Shown: positions 11,042 through 23,183, counted from the first letter of the stretch. The stretch is 64,000 nucleotides of DNA from Marasmius tenuissimus (GCA_029532415.1 JAQOTA010000049.1:558001-622000), one strand, 5' to 3'. Notes: generated from the sequence alone by a model not told the origin. Translations and numbers: made by a program.

Positions 11042-12736
11042 TCAAATAGATGCTCCATCTACATGGAGCGCACTGTGGGTTTCCCCTGTACGAGAGAATA
11101 GCTGCCTGACGCCTTGACGAGAGTGAACGAGGGGCTCTGGGGGCTTTGTTACCTCCGTACCATCATTTGCGCGGATATCCAGCGTGATCGAACAGTTTGC
11201 TGTCCCGTCTCCGCCGGGGCTCACGAGATGCGCACTATTGAAGCGTATGTCCGAAACACCCCCAAGCCCGCGCTTAGAACTAACTTTCTCGCATAATTTC
11301 GCAACTTGACCTCGTAGAAGGGCCAGTGTGGGTGCTATACCCTGATAGTTTGTAAGAGAATGTGGATGAGTATGTTTCGAACTTCGAAGTGAGATTTGGA
11401 AACAAGGAATCGTGCGTACCGCCGATAGCACAACGGCAGGGTATAAATCGACCGGTGGTAGCTTTCCGTTCTTCGGCTGGGGAGCAACAATCTGCACAAT
11501 CATCATTGCGGGATATATAGCACCTGACTCTAGGCTTTGGGAAACAGAGGATTCATTATGACGAAAGAGATATGTAGTAGAGAATTACGAACATTATCCT
11601 AAGAGCGGTTGAGAACATGCTCGTATCTTTCTTGATACCTAGGTAAGCGCTCAACTCGCGGTTGGATTGCCAGATACGTCCCGCTGAGGACAACAAAGGT
11701 CAGTGCCTTCCCAGGAATGAAAGGAAGCGATATACCGGTCAAGAGCGTCACTAGAACGTTGACAATTGTGCTCATCAGCAACCCAACAAACCTAAATGTG
11801 TCCACATATGTAATGAGCCTAGCACCCCATTCGGATCTCCTGTTCCCATATCCTAGAGCAGCCATGATGCCTGCTGCAAAGAAGAAAACTAAGTGTGCGG
11901 ACAGAGTACAAGTCAGGCGAAGGTCACAGGATACGTCTGAGAATCACTCACGACTACCGACTAAAGACAGGGTTGCGAGAGGGATTGCGACTCGCTTTTG
12001 GCGTCCCCATATAAGGTAACATCGGTGTATCTAGCGAAGGTAATGAGTGAATACCCAGGTCAAGATCGGGAGACATCATACAAGCATAGATTCAGCGACA
12101 ATACTTGAAGACAGGTACGGTGATCAGTAAAGCAACCCCAGCTGAGAAAGTATGTCGGTGAGAAGGAACGCACTTTGCTAACGAAGGAACTACAAGGTAT
12201 GGCGTGCTGTCATCGAAGTGAGTTCATCTTCCGAGCAAACGGTAGAACGAGCTTACTAGTACGCCAACTTTGTTTTATCATCCAGCGCGTACCGCACATA
12301 CTGTTCCCCATTTTTCGTCGTTGCGAACTGATATTCCAGCACAGATTCTCGCGCTCGGAAGACCGTCACGGCGGCCACCATTGTCGTGCATATCGCAAAA
12401 AGCAACAATGTGGAAACGAGATAAAACCGACGGTTTTCGAATCGATCGATTCTAAGAAAGTGAACGCAGAGTATTGTCAAGACCGTGTACAACCCTTACA
12501 AAGGTTGAGCTTACAGCGACTTCGAGCCAGAGCGGATTTGAGCTTACCATATATGAAGTAGGTGACCTGCGAAAATAAAAGGTATACGATTAGGACAAGG
12601 GGATCCCGGATGGCTATTGAGAAACGGCGGGTAAACACACCGAAAGGGTTGCTTCAGGAAATCCTACGACCCTCTCCACAGTAATCAGACCTGAAATCTG
12701 ACTGAGGTATTCTTGCTCCTGTTGACTCAATGGCAT
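11042..12736 (-). CDS. Multi-pass membrane protein, subfamily B copy 3 (B3)
   Basis: Nine exons: 12736-12641, 12566-12548 (19 nt), 12494-12257, 12103-12082 (22 nt), 12030-11952, 11888-11736, 11683-11593, 11534-11420 and 11341-11042. Total 1113 nt, 370 residues, the same length as B2 although exons 1 and 7 differ by compensating codons. Landmarks are ERVVGFPEATLS, GLYTVLTILCVHFLRIDRF, IVAESMLIHRCYLIWG, AGRIWQSNREL (the usual second Trp of AGRIWW is Gln here), LESGAIYPAMMIVQIV and GIAPTLALLRGQVAKL. A TATAAAAG box lies 77 bp upstream of the start. Exons 6, 8 and 9 equal those of B2 in length, and the C-terminal tail is recognisably related. It appears intact. Confidence 0.85.
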
Positions 12737-12812
12737 TGCGAGATAGTTGAGATATGGGCTACAGTTCGCAGGAGTTCGCGATGAGTTAAACCTGACCAGT
12801 CGACCTTCGAGT

Positions 12813-12820
12813 CTTTTATA
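12813..12820 (-). promoter_or_regulatory. TATA box of B3
   Basis: TATAAAAG on the minus strand, 77 bp before the B3 start; the wider spacing than in B2 suggests extra 5' UTR. Confidence 0.5.
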
Positions 12821-13539
12821 CAGATATGTCGTCTTTGACAAATGTGTTCTATACGTTGGCGCTGCTCCGCTCCAGCTTAGCACTATAAGGTTCACTCCAC
12901 CATATCAAGCCTCAAAGATCGGTACTTACTAGGGCAGTGTTGACAGTTGCGCCAACGCGGGGAGATAAAATGCCGTCCTATGCTCCCTGGTTTACTCCGA
13001 TATCCATTAGGTACTCGCGACCATGCCGCGATGGGATTTGGAGCGTAGGTTTCGACAGTCGCTGAGCTTAATGTACACCGTGATAATGCATGATCATGGC
13101 GGGTGATGGCGAGAGATAAGAGACCTCAAAGGGCAGGAGACGAGGACCAGGTGGGGCGGCGGATTCACACCCACTGTCCTGGGCGCTAACGTACATCTTT
13201 CCCGTCAAAGCGCCCGTCTTGATTGTGCAAGGTCGGACTCATGTGCTGGCGAGTTTGGTTTTCAAGCTCGAGGACTCATTAGGTTAGGCAGTATTAGAAC
13301 ATGGCTTTAGCCAGATGAGAACTGCCGTATCCCACGAGCCGCACCACAGGTCCACTGTAACCTCATTGATCGTGATAGTAAAGGGTCGAATCGTACGGGA
13401 GCCTGGGCCTGGCAGTGGTCTAAGCCTTTCGTGCTTATCAGATGTAGTGGAGAGTCAAGGACACCCTTTTACTGACAACGTCGAGTCTAGCTCGATTTTC
13501 TTGTGGAGGAAATGATGGCGGCGCCCCAGCACTTTGTCG
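12821..13539. other. Intergenic region between B3 and the B4 relic
   Basis: Upstream DNA of B3 is shared with B1/B2 flanks to about 12990. Beyond that nothing is recognised. Confidence 0.35.
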
Positions 13540-14186
13540 AGCATAGGCAAGGGATTCTGGTATTTTCAGCCCCTCTCCCCATCAACACTTGCACGGACCT
13601 CCAGCAGGACCGATTTGTTCGTGGCGTTCTTTCTTCCAAGTTCCACAAGATCTGCACTGTTGGGGTATGTGTCCAAAATAGCCTCAGACCCGTGCTTGTA
13701 GCTAGCTTTCTCGGATAACTCCGCGATCTAGCCTCGTAGAAGAGCCAAAACGGACGCTATGCCCTACAAGTCTCGCGAAAAATCGGGTATTAGTACGTCT
13801 CGAGCACTGCAAAAGGAAAAGAAAAAAGGTTTCTGCGTACCGCCGACAGCACAACGGCTGGGTATAAGTCAAAGCGTGATATCCTTCCTTTCGACGGCAA
13901 CCTGACCGTCATCTGCGCAATGATGACTGTAGGGTAGATGGCGCCTGAATCTAATCTATAGGAGACGAGAGTTCATGGACATTACTTGAACCACAATCGA
14001 CAATCTGGTCGCGCCTTTTTCGATGCCCAAGTAATTTTGTGACTTGCGGTTAATTCGCCAAATGCGCCCTGCTATGTCCATCAATCAATCATTTGAACTA
14101 AGAGAGTTAACTTCCTTTCTGACGCAAGAGTGAGCGGCATACGGGTCAGCAGTGTCACTGATATGTTGACGACTGCGCTCATCACG
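13540..14186 (-). pseudogene. Subfamily B copy 4 (B4), 5'-truncated pseudogene
   Basis: The segment retains the end of exon 6 (NISVTLLT, about 14170-14140), exon 7 (GRIWRINRKSQNYLGIEK), exon 8 (LDSGAIYPTVIIAQMTV) and exon 9 (GIASVLALLRG). Exon 9 has an in-frame TAG directly after LLRG where functional copies continue with QV or QM. Exons 1-5 are absent. At about 14186 the sequence switches abruptly to intron 1 of a TRIP4-like copy. Confidence 0.8.
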
Positions 14187-14445
14187 TTGGGTGAGTCTTC
14201 TCAAAAGACAATAGCACTCCCCTTGACAGAAACAACCACCCTTTGAATCCTTCACAGGTCGTTCGCTCTCATTCAAACCGCGTACGGCGTCCAGCAACGA
14301 CTCGATCTCCCGAACTTGTTTCGCTCTTGAGTGGGGGCGTTTCTCGCCTTTTTCTTTGATTCTTCAATGCAGGCGAGGACGCATAAGACGGTTCTATCCT
14401 ATCTGAGGGTAGGTGTGAGGAAGACCAAGCTGGTCTGTGGGACAT
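14187..14445 (-). pseudogene. Truncated TRIP4-like copy (exon 1 only)
   Basis: Exon 1 starts at ATG 14445 (MSHRPAWSSSHLPSD) and can be followed to GGCFCQ at about 14225 and into the first part of intron 1. Relative to the intact gene it has lost bases in the Ser/Lys stretch and gained one near 14335, shifting the frame. Exon 2 with most of the zinc finger is missing, replaced by B4. It lies 340 bp below the intact coiled-coil gene, mirroring the arrangement at 6.3-8.3 kb. Confidence 0.8.
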
Positions 14446-14786
14446 GGTCGTGGTTGTGGTTCAAGAGAGATTAGAATCTTATCTTATCTTGCAAGCTCTT
14501 AGATCGCCGCTCACGCTCAACATTCACCACCTCCACCTTACTGACACGGAGATGCATCAGAGCAGGTAAATAGAAGTGTATATGTACAACAACAGTGGAG
14601 TGAAAGATACGACTAAATAATATGTAGGTAGAGTGATTCGAGAACGACGACATGTAAATAGCGAGCGAGGATTCAAACAAAGCGATCGATATTCGATACA
14701 TCAAGATATGCGCAAGAAATACGAGAGAGAGAGGAACTCAGTCCCAAAGCCAACCAAAAGAAAAAAAGGAAACAGTTCGAGATAGA

Positions 14787-17102
14787 TCACCTCCCCAGAT
14801 TCGGCATCAACTCCAAAAGAATATCCCGCACCTCATCAATCACATCCCCCCTCTCTCCACTCTCAAAACCCGACGGTGTTCGAGGACGAGAAGGAGGCGA
14901 AGGCGATCGGAAGAAATTCGACGGCCTCGCTGTGACGTCGTTGTCGTGATCGCTGTCGTCGTCGTCACGCTCCTCGGGCTCTGGCTCGCGGTCGCGATCC
15001 AAGTCAAGCTCTGACAACCGGAACTGTGAACGAGTAAGGTCACGGAGGTCTCGCGTGTCCTCATCGCCACCCTCGAGGTCCCTACGCCTCTCCCTTGTCT
15101 CGTCATCTTCGTCCCCGTCCAAATCGATCAACAAACTAGCCGCAGCGGGACTTACAACATCCACGATACCACTATCGTCCTCATCCCCTTCCATGTCCCC
15201 AGACGACCCGAACGGACTCAGCAAAACAGACACAGATCGGGAGGGTGAGTCCCACCTCAAGGATGGATGCGAATCGTGGCTCTGCACTGACGGCGAAGAA
15301 ATCGAAGGTGGAGAAGACGAATCACGAAGTTGCGATCGCGAGCTCCTATTGGAACTGGTATTTCGGGAGGAGGAGGGTGGTAGGACGACGGTGCTGGGGA
15401 AGAGAGGTGTCGCTAGTTCCATCGAGAGCTCCCCGTCGTCGTCTTCTACTGGTGGGTCTATTGGTATTTGCTCGGGTGAAGGGGGCGGCGGAGTGGTGGT
15501 TGATGGTTGTTGTGCAAGTCGGGGTGATAAAGCCGGTGGCCGTCGCCGGGGAAGAGAGGAAATAGGCCTGTGTTGCGGTGGAGCGGACGGTGGAGGTGGC
15601 GGAGGAATAGGAGAATTGGCCTGAGACGGGAAGAATAGCTAGAATTCAGAAAATCGGTATGGGGATAATGGCGGAAAACGGAATCGCGTGGGCTCACCTG
15701 TCGAAGCTCGTGTGTTTGAGCTTGTAAGCGGGCGTTTTCTTCCCGAAGTTGCTCGCACGAGCTGCAGGCGGTTGGTTGTCGCGGTACTTCAGATATCTGG
15801 GCCTTTAGCTCGGCGTTCTCCTCGAGTAACCGTTCGCAAGAGTTACAGTGTGGCTCAGATTCCGACTGTGATCGCGAGAGTTTGGACGTTTGCTTGTCGG
15901 CCTCAATCTCTGTCGTCGCCGCCTTCTCTTCCGCAATCTCTGCCAGCAGCCTCGCCTTCTCGAGCTGAAGAGAATCCAGCTTCGAGGCCAACTCCTGAAC
16001 CTCGCGTGTGAACTCTTCGACAACGCTCCCAGGTTCTGATGGTGGAGGAATTTGAGGGACAGGGGATGGTGATGGAGAGGGTCGAGCGGAAGGACCAGCT
16101 TCCAATGGCTTTTCTCGAGCGACTTCCAACTGAAAAATTCTCTGCATGAGACGCTCGAACGGAGGGAAAAAGGAACAAAAGCACTCACTCTCCTCTTCAA
16201 CTTCCTAACGTCCGACTGGATCGTCCTGTTCTTCGCCGCATTGTACTGCAAAATCCGAATCGCATCGTCACTGCTCAGCGACTGTTGCTGCGAGTTCGCG
16301 TTGGCGTTGTCGGTAGTTGAACGAGAACTGCGAATGGTACGATTTAGCTCGTTCTCGTTCTGCAAAGACAAGAGCTCCGCCTCACGCAAAGCCAACTGTG
16401 CTTCGAGCATAGACAACTTTGCTGCAGAATCTCGTACAAGTAGATCGCGTTCTGCCAGAGCATCGTCACGCTGTGTGGTGAGCCGCGAGATCATGGAAGG
16501 GGTATAGGCGTGTATAGCTGGGATCTCTGGTGTAGGTGTCGCTCGTTGGGGCATCACTGCTTCGGCAACAACAGACGATAGATGAATTCTGGGAAAGGGC
16601 CAGGAGGAGAAGTTGTTGCATACTTCGACTAGAAAGACACAGATGAGATCTTTCACTCAATGAGAGTGAAAATCAAACCAGACGACGTACCTTTTTGCAA
16701 GAGGATCTCAAAGCCTTCCTTCAACTCGTCTCTCTCTTTCTTCACCATTCGAACCTCCTGCTTCGAACGTTCATAACGAAGCTTCAGTTGCTCCCAAGCG
16801 TCTCGTGCATCGGATATCTCTCTTGCATGCTTCTGTGCTAGCAAGTTTTTCTCGTCTTGCGTATCCAAAAGTCTCGCTTTCAGTTGGGCTGTCAGGACCA
16901 TGTACGACTCTAAAAGGGTTCTCTGTCAACAGTCCGAGTGAGAGTTCAACATGTCAGAATTGGGAATTATGAGATCAATAGATCAGCACTAGCGCACCTC
17001 TTCCCGCTCTGCATCAACCTCTCCTAATTCTCGTTCCCTGGCGTGCCTTGATGTTGAACTGTTACTTGAGACATGAACATGGTTCCGAGGTGTACGAGCC
17101 AT
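14787..17102 (-). CDS. Large coiled-coil protein, function unknown
   Basis: Five exons: 17102-16998, 16922-16691, 16628-16189, 16141-15698 and 15638-14787. Total 2073 nt, 690 residues, all junctions in frame. Residues 35-115 and about 130-250 are heptad-rich coiled coil (e.g. LKARLLDTQDEKNLLAQKHA, MLEAQLALREAELLSLQNE). Exon 4 begins with a Pro/Ser linker, then more coiled coil containing two Cys-x2-Cys pairs followed by leucine-rich helix (CNSCERLLEENAEL and CSSCEQLREENARL). Exon 5 opens with poly-Pro, continues as a Ser-rich then Asp/Glu/Arg-rich disordered region (EERDDDDSDHDND) and ends in a short helix DVIDEVRDILLELM. I do not recognise the family; a scaffold or cytoskeletal role is only a guess. 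An alternative acceptor would start exon 5 at about 15623, also in frame. A decayed copy lies at 7262-8300. Confidence 0.75.
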
Positions 17103-19130
17103 GCACTTTCGTGAAGTTCCAACAGAGATTGAGAAATAGATATGTTTTAGGATGGTAGTAAAGCATTAATAGGGAATAGAGACTCTGGGGTTGTTGAAGG
17201 TGAGGTCTCTCGAGCCCGCCGTTGGCGCTGGTGGGTGTTCGGAAGAGAGTTATGGTGGAACTTGTTAGCCGTCAATCCTGTCCCCGTTGGCAAGAATTCC
17301 AAGTTTCTCATCGCCACTGGGTTTGGCCACTGAGCTGATATCATTCTCCTTGTTCTCGAAAGTCTTTCCAGAGCATTGCAATGTCGACACCAATGCCTGT
17401 CCACAAATCACAGCGGACGTCCGAAATAGACAATCAAACAAGGAATTTCTTTATTCGGAAGTTCTCCTTCTCAATCATTTCTGAGCGTCTAAAGTCGCCA
17501 TTTCCAAAGGAAGAACAGTTCAGGTCGTCCGCGTCAGGCCTTCAAAGCTTCAGCCTCGGAGTTTTTATCGTTTCCGACGCTTGTTTCACACAATGTTCTT
17601 TTGGAGAAATACAATGTCATTGCATTGAGGAATTGCCTACACATCCATAGAATATATACTACTTCCAGTTCATTCCTCCAACTTTCGAGGTCAAAAGTTA
17701 TCATCAGAACGAAAACTATACGAAACTCTCCAAAAGAAGGAAAGAAGTGTCCAAAAATTGCTGAGAGCCGAAGCTAACAGACGAATTCGGATGTGTAATT
17801 TGCAATCAGCAAAAGACTATGCCTCGGTAAAGACCTCACTGGCGATAGTACGTGCCCGAGCACAAGAGATAAAGAATCCAAAAATGTTGGGCCCTGATAT
17901 ATATACCATCGAACCATGCGCACGGACCACTTGGCCTTGTTTGGCTGATGGCAAACTCAGGAGGGTAAGCGCCCATCAAGGGTTTTAACATCTTCCCTTC
18001 TAAATGGATCTGTCGCACTCTTTTCTACATTCTCGTCGCCCCGCAGTCATCGTAGGTTTGCTAAAGACCTCCGTCGGCAGTGAAGGGGACGCTGGGAGTC
18101 TCTGGAGATCGCTCAGGTTCCTTCCGGTAAGCATAGAGCTGACAGGAAGGGTCAACGTTTGACTCTGAGCGGCCGTGTAGCCGGGACGCCCAGCAGCGGC
18201 CAGCTTTGTCCTCAGTGACAGTTGCAAATATGAACTCTTACCTTATGCACGATAGTCCTACGGAGTCCTTTGAAGATCTCGGAGCCACCTGGGCCAATTC
18301 TCCTTTACTGGGGGCAGTTGGTTCCGGCAGCAACTTATGACCCTAAGTGTACCCGATGGTGCGTATGACAATTTCATGCTGATCTCACGACTACAGTAAA
18401 TATCTCCTTGGGATCTCCGAAAACCGTCCCTTCGACCCGTGGGCAGCCGTGGGCGCTATACAAATGGTCTGCTTCCAGTTGATCCCAAGAAGATTAGAGA
18501 TCATCTGCTTCACATGCTGTTGAGGCCAGACGAAGTGGCGAAAGCCTTCTCCGTTGTCGTGACAGTTATCAATAATGTGATTCAGGCCGTACCTACACGA
18601 GCGCATCAGAAGCTGGAGGGGTTTCCGCCACGTCTATCGTACAGTAGACACCAGAAGGGTGCCCGTTTGCAATCTGCCACCTGGCCTGACATTTTGGGAC
18701 CTCAATTCCCGAGTTGCTCGGTAATGGAACTATGTTGCGGGAGAATGCGCGCTGGGGGTAGATGGAGAGTTACTTGTTGGATGGGAAATCGAGTGGATAA
18801 ATATGGTTTAGAACCATTCGAAACGTCAGAAGATGTGAGCCGTCCCTTTCTTTGTCGATGAGTTTTTGTGTAGGGCGCTCGGTGGCCTCGTTGATGTTCG
18901 CTGACCGGGTCTGCGTGATGTCTGCGAGAACCCTGGCGACCAGAGCATGGACCTCCACACGCGAGACGTCACCCGAGGTTGTAAGCAAACAATTGAATAA
19001 CACTATTTGATTGTCCTTTATTTCTAGAATTCCCGTTATCCGAAGGAGTAAACGAAAAGCCAAACCCACCTGGCAGTTTTACTCCATTCTCATACGTAGC
19101 CGCCGAAAATTTCGAATGACGAGAACGCCC
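17103..19130. other. Intergenic region between the coiled-coil gene and the P450
   Basis: The two flanking genes are divergent, so both promoters lie here. Open frames occur at 17147-17404 (minus), 17758-17988 and 18439-18861 (plus) and 18770-19069 (minus), but none has a recognisable domain or splice pattern. The region may contain an undetected gene. Confidence 0.35.
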
Positions 19131-19131
19131 A

Positions 19132-19139
19132 TATAATAA
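19132..19139 (+). promoter_or_regulatory. TATA-like box of the P450 gene
   Basis: TATAATAA lies 60-67 bp before the P450 start codon in otherwise mixed-composition DNA. Confidence 0.45.
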
Positions 19140-19198
19140 GTATGTGGCGAGGATTGCCGGGCTAAGGTGCTTCTTCCTTTCTTTCCCAACCCTCCACC

Positions 19199-21195
19199 AT
19201 GTCGACCCGAGTGAACCTGCCCGTCCTTGCAGGTTTCCTTTGCTTCGCCCTTATCGTCAGGAAGATTCACCAATGGAGGTCCCTAAGCAAGTTCCCCGGT
19301 CCCTTCCTTGCACAGTGGACCCGGTTCTACAGGGCATACTACGACATTGTGGTTGGCGGTGGATGGTTGGAACATCTCGAGGAGCTTCACGAAATATATG
19401 GCAAGTTGGCAACAAATACTGGATTGCTCTGCGCTCTGTCTGACGCCGAATGTAGGACCGGTAGTGAGAATCGGACCAAACGAAGTAAGTTTTCCCTTCG
19501 TTCCCGATTGAGAGAGCGCCTATGATCCTGATGAATCCCGCCTAGTTGCATTTTAGCCACCCCGCGGCCTATAGTGACATCTATACCTCAGCGCCGCTTC
19601 ACCCCAAAGACCCTTACATGTATCAAACGTTCGCCATTCCACCGTCATCGTTTTCCGAGACCGATCCGAAGGAACACAGTGCTGTCAAATCACTGACATC
19701 CACATTCTTTTCTCGGAAAAGCATACTGGGCGTGGAGCACATCATTCAAGAACAGGTGTGTGACTGCATGGCCAATCCCGCTCCTTTTCCACTTGTACCT
19801 TCCGATTATCACCACTGAACAGTGGCGTTTCATGATACTATCTACAATGAACATTCGTAATACTCCCGCTATGAACAATTTTCTCATTAACCCCTTTCTC
19901 TCCAGGTCGACAAGCTGGTAGCCCGACTAGTCAACAACCACAAATCACGTCCTGCTGACATGGACAAGGCCTTCCGTTCGACTACGCTCGACATCATCAC
20001 GGTGTACACGTTCGCGTACTCGATTGATGCCATCTCATATCCTGACTTTGAGCATCCCGTGCTTATGGGTATCGACAAGCATGTGAAGAAACTCTGGATA
20101 TTCAAACATTTCCCCCTCGTGAAGCGGCTTCTTGTTGGTTTGCCGCGTTGGCTTGCGGTTGCGATTGCTCCTAGTACGAAACCTACGTTGGACTTTACCG
20201 GGGAGATGGAGAAACTTGTTGATTATGCTTTGGCGGATCCGTATAGAGTTGTTGAACAGGAGAGCCGGAATGTGTTCTATACCCTCTTGACGGATGTCTA
20301 TGGGGAGAGGAAGCTAAAACAGAGTCAGAAGGTGACGAGGAGATGGTTGATAGGTGAAGGTCAGGTACTTCGAGTGGCTGGAAGCGATACGGTGGGCAAT
20401 ACGTGCACTGTCGGGGCAAGGTGTATCTTGAGGGACGAGAGGGTGTTGAGTAAGCTGGTACAAGAGCTGGAGACCGCATGGCCTGACAAGAACCACCGTA
20501 TGACTTACGAAAAGTTGGAGAAGTTGCCGTATCTGGTGAGTCAAAAGACATCCCTCAAGCGCGCAGACGGCTTAAATTGCTCTAGACCGCGGTCATCAAG
20601 GAAAGCCTCCGTATGGCTTCTGGACTCGTCACCCCCTTGGCCAGAGTCGTACCGCCCACAGGCTCGATGATTGCTGGGAACTCCGTCCCGCCTGGTGTGA
20701 GCTCGCCTCGACTTCGTCAAACTCCCGCTTTTCTATAACTAAGCCTTCCCAGACCGTCGTTTCAATAGGAAACTCTTTCGTCCACAGCAACCCCGATGTA
20801 TTCTCAGACCCAACGCGCTTCTACCCTGAACGTTGGATGCAAGGCGACCATCACGCTCTAGAAAAATATCTTGTAGCTTTCGGAAAGGGGCCCCGTAGCT
20901 GTATAGGAATAAAGTGAGTCGTTCATTACCTTTTTTTTCTTCTTACTTTTACTCATAACTTCCACTATCCCGCGGTAGCCTCGCCTGGTGCGAACTGTAT
21001 CTAATATTAGGAAACCTATTTCGGAAGCTTGATCTCCGCGCGACACACGATTTGAAGTACGTACTCCCATCTCGAGCTTGAACCACCATCTCACCCATCA
21101 CGAACTCGTTCCTTAGCTCAAAATTACGCGTCACGGACTATCTTGTACCATTCTACGACGGAGAGGTATTGCACGTCACCGTCAACGAACGGTAA
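19199..21195 (+). CDS. Cytochrome P450 monooxygenase
   Basis: Eight exons: 19199-19400, 19456-19484, 19546-19755, 19906-20535, 20586-20696, 20753-20913, 20979-21056 and 21117-21195. Total 1500 nt, 499 residues. The N-terminus is a membrane anchor (VLAGFLCFALIV) followed by basic residues and the hinge FPGPFLAQW. P450 signatures are all present: PVVRIGPNE early, I-helix AGSDT at about residue 295, ExxR helix KESLR, a PERF-type motif FYPERWMQGD, and the heme loop FGKGPRSCIGI with its cysteine ligand. The region ahead of the hinge and the proline-rich PPTG segment resemble trichodiene-oxygenase-like fungal P450s. It would sit in the ER membrane and oxidise a small lipophilic substrate with a P450 reductase; the substrate is unknown. 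Intron 1 uses a GC donor (GCAAGT). No terpene or polyketide synthase lies nearby. Confidence 0.9.
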
Positions 21196-21716
21196 CTTTC
21201 TTGGGAGGCACGGCAAGTGTTTTTGTAGCTATACCCTTTGTTCCTTCGCATTCTGTACCACTACTTTCTTCTGTTCTAACGATTGATTGTGCGCTTCTGA
21301 TTGAGGGCCTATCCCAAAATCACACCATCAACAACATCAACAACAAAGATGCTCACTTGACCTTCAAAGGTCAACAATATCTACATGCGCTCCCGAGAGA
21401 TGACTCGAGTGGCCATGGCGGAGGAAAGAGTGGGTGAGTCCCGGGTGTCGTTTAACCGTTCGTAGCAGGAGGAGTCAACGCAAGACTTTATTATGGATAC
21501 TAAGTACCGATCATACAATACATCAAAGAACTCTAGGAAGCAACGAACGAGGTGAAGCTATTTAAAGTCTGGTATAAAACATGGAGGGCCTACTCCGGCC
21601 ACATGTGATGTCGCATCGATGATGGGTCCACCACCGAGTTGTGCTACCTCTCATTCCGAAAGGTCATTGTCGCTACGAGCCACGGGCTTCGTTCCATCTT
21701 TCGCACCACGGAGCGC
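21196..21716. other. Intergenic region between P450 and A1
   Basis: The two genes converge. The part from about 21540 to 21716 is homologous to 24925-25096 next to A2, so it is duplicated 3' flank of subfamily A. Confidence 0.5.
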
Positions 21717-23183
21717 TCAAGGTTCGTCCGGACCTCGAGATAACCTAAATGATCGGTCGGCAAAAAGTTGGGAGGAGGTCGGATTGCGCGAATAGGTCGC
21801 GTCAGAATCCTCTACAACGTGAATTGCTAGGCGCGTGAGGACAATGATCAGCGTAGGTGCGATACCCTGTAAGTGAAGGTGTCAAGAAATAGTTATCAGA
21901 ATGGTCTAGAGATCGACGAACAGCGGCAAGAACAACTAGTGGGAACGAGTCGAGCAGCGGAATTGGGGAGTTGACGACAGCCAGATGTACGATCATGATC
22001 AGTGGATAGAGCATTCCAGATTCAAGGCTGAAGGAAGAGGGAGAGTCAGCACCTAGCAAGCAGCGGAAGTTAAGAGCGACAGACATTATTTTGTTGACAG
22101 TCCTGGCCACTCTTGTCTTTGATGGACGAAGAGTACGCGTGAGCCACCATATTCGTCCAGCTTGAAAAGCAGTTTGAGCTGTCCTTGACATAGCATCAAA
22201 GTTTAGGGGCACTCACCCGTCAGTAATGTTAGAGCCAGATTGAAGGACGCGCTAATGATAAAACCAATCCCCCCAATTGTTCCGCCTCGTGAATACAAGG
22301 CCCGGTTTGCTTCGACAGACATGTCTCCATACCCTATGAAACACAGAATTGCACTCGCCGTGGTGGTTACTTCTTGAACGTCAGTCGTAAGAAGAGGGGA
22401 GAAATTGATTCTAGATACCTGTGATGGCGCAAGAGATGCTAACTAAAGGCAATGCGACGCGTTTCTTGGATTGCCATATCACATAGCATCTGTGAATCTG
22501 ACCTTTGCATTCAGCTTCGAGGCACCATCGCAGGTTCTTTCACATAGGACTAACGAGCATGAAATCTGCGACCAGACTGAGAACACGGTCAGTGGTGCTT
22601 AAACTAGTGATAGTGTGCAACCTACTTGGCCAGAATGAGCGATATCCCTTCCAATACACTAAAAAAGACTACGAATGAGCATCATCACACAATGCACTTG
22701 TACTGACGGCCCATCGCTCACTACAAGACGAGCTTTGATTTGTCATGTCCAATGAAGTATTCTCGCAGTCCCTGATAATCGTTGTTCCTGACGGAAAGAT
22801 AGGTCACACTCGACGAGTGTAGTGCCATCGTCGTGCGCATAACGACCACGGAGGTTGATAGTAGAAAGAGGATGGAGATACAGATCGTGTAGAGCTCACG
22901 GTGAAGGATATCACTTCGCCGGAGAACATACACGCATAGACCGAAGAGCAGAACGTAGAAACCTGCTTACAAGGGTGAGACTCGGTGATGTCGATGCTAA
23001 TGGAGTACTGAGCTGACCGTATACGATGCACATCACCTACACCACGTTAAAATAGGCACAAATTTCGAGCAGGAATTAGACTACGAGACTCACCAAAACC
23101 GTGACTATGGGAAATGTTATGACTTTCTCGACTTGAAGGAGCGGCAAAACCCCGTCTGGAAGGGTGAAGTTGGTTGTCGACAT
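21717..23183 (-). CDS. Multi-pass membrane protein, subfamily A copy 1 (A1)
   Basis: Nine exons run from ATG 23183 to TGA 21717. Exon 1 is 23183-23094, exon 2 is 23036-23018 (19 nt) and exon 4 is 22576-22555 (22 nt). Summed exons give 936 nt, 311 residues. Landmarks are VITFPIVTVL, GFYVLLFGLCVYVLRRSD, LVADFMLIHRCYVIW (exons 4-5), a TM-rich exon 6 ending SASFNLALTLLTG, AGRIWWLTRTL, LESGMLYPLIMIVHL, and GIAPTLIIVLTRLAIHVVED, then a short tail ending RGPDEP. The intron 8 donor is GTTCGT, and the exon 7 donor is GTCTGT after AAT AAT. All junctions keep frame. Upstream are the subfamily A core signals: TACAAAAG complement at 23232-23239 and CATGAAACA at 23292-23300. Function is unknown. Confidence 0.85.

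Noticed and set aside
14840..15624. Long open frames on the plus strand opposite the coiled-coil gene (for example 189 residues at 15055-15624)
   Set aside because: They are antisense shadows of Ser/Asp/Arg-rich codons in exon 5 of the minus-strand gene, which has a complete in-frame five-exon model.
18224..18870. A gene upstream of the P450, possibly a second P450 fragment
   Set aside because: All three plus-strand frames were read; no hinge, ExxR or heme motif was found and stops are frequent.
21201..21437. Extension of the P450 reading frame beyond 21195
   Set aside because: The spliced model ends at a TAA after a typical P450 C-terminus; the downstream open frame has no P450 similarity.
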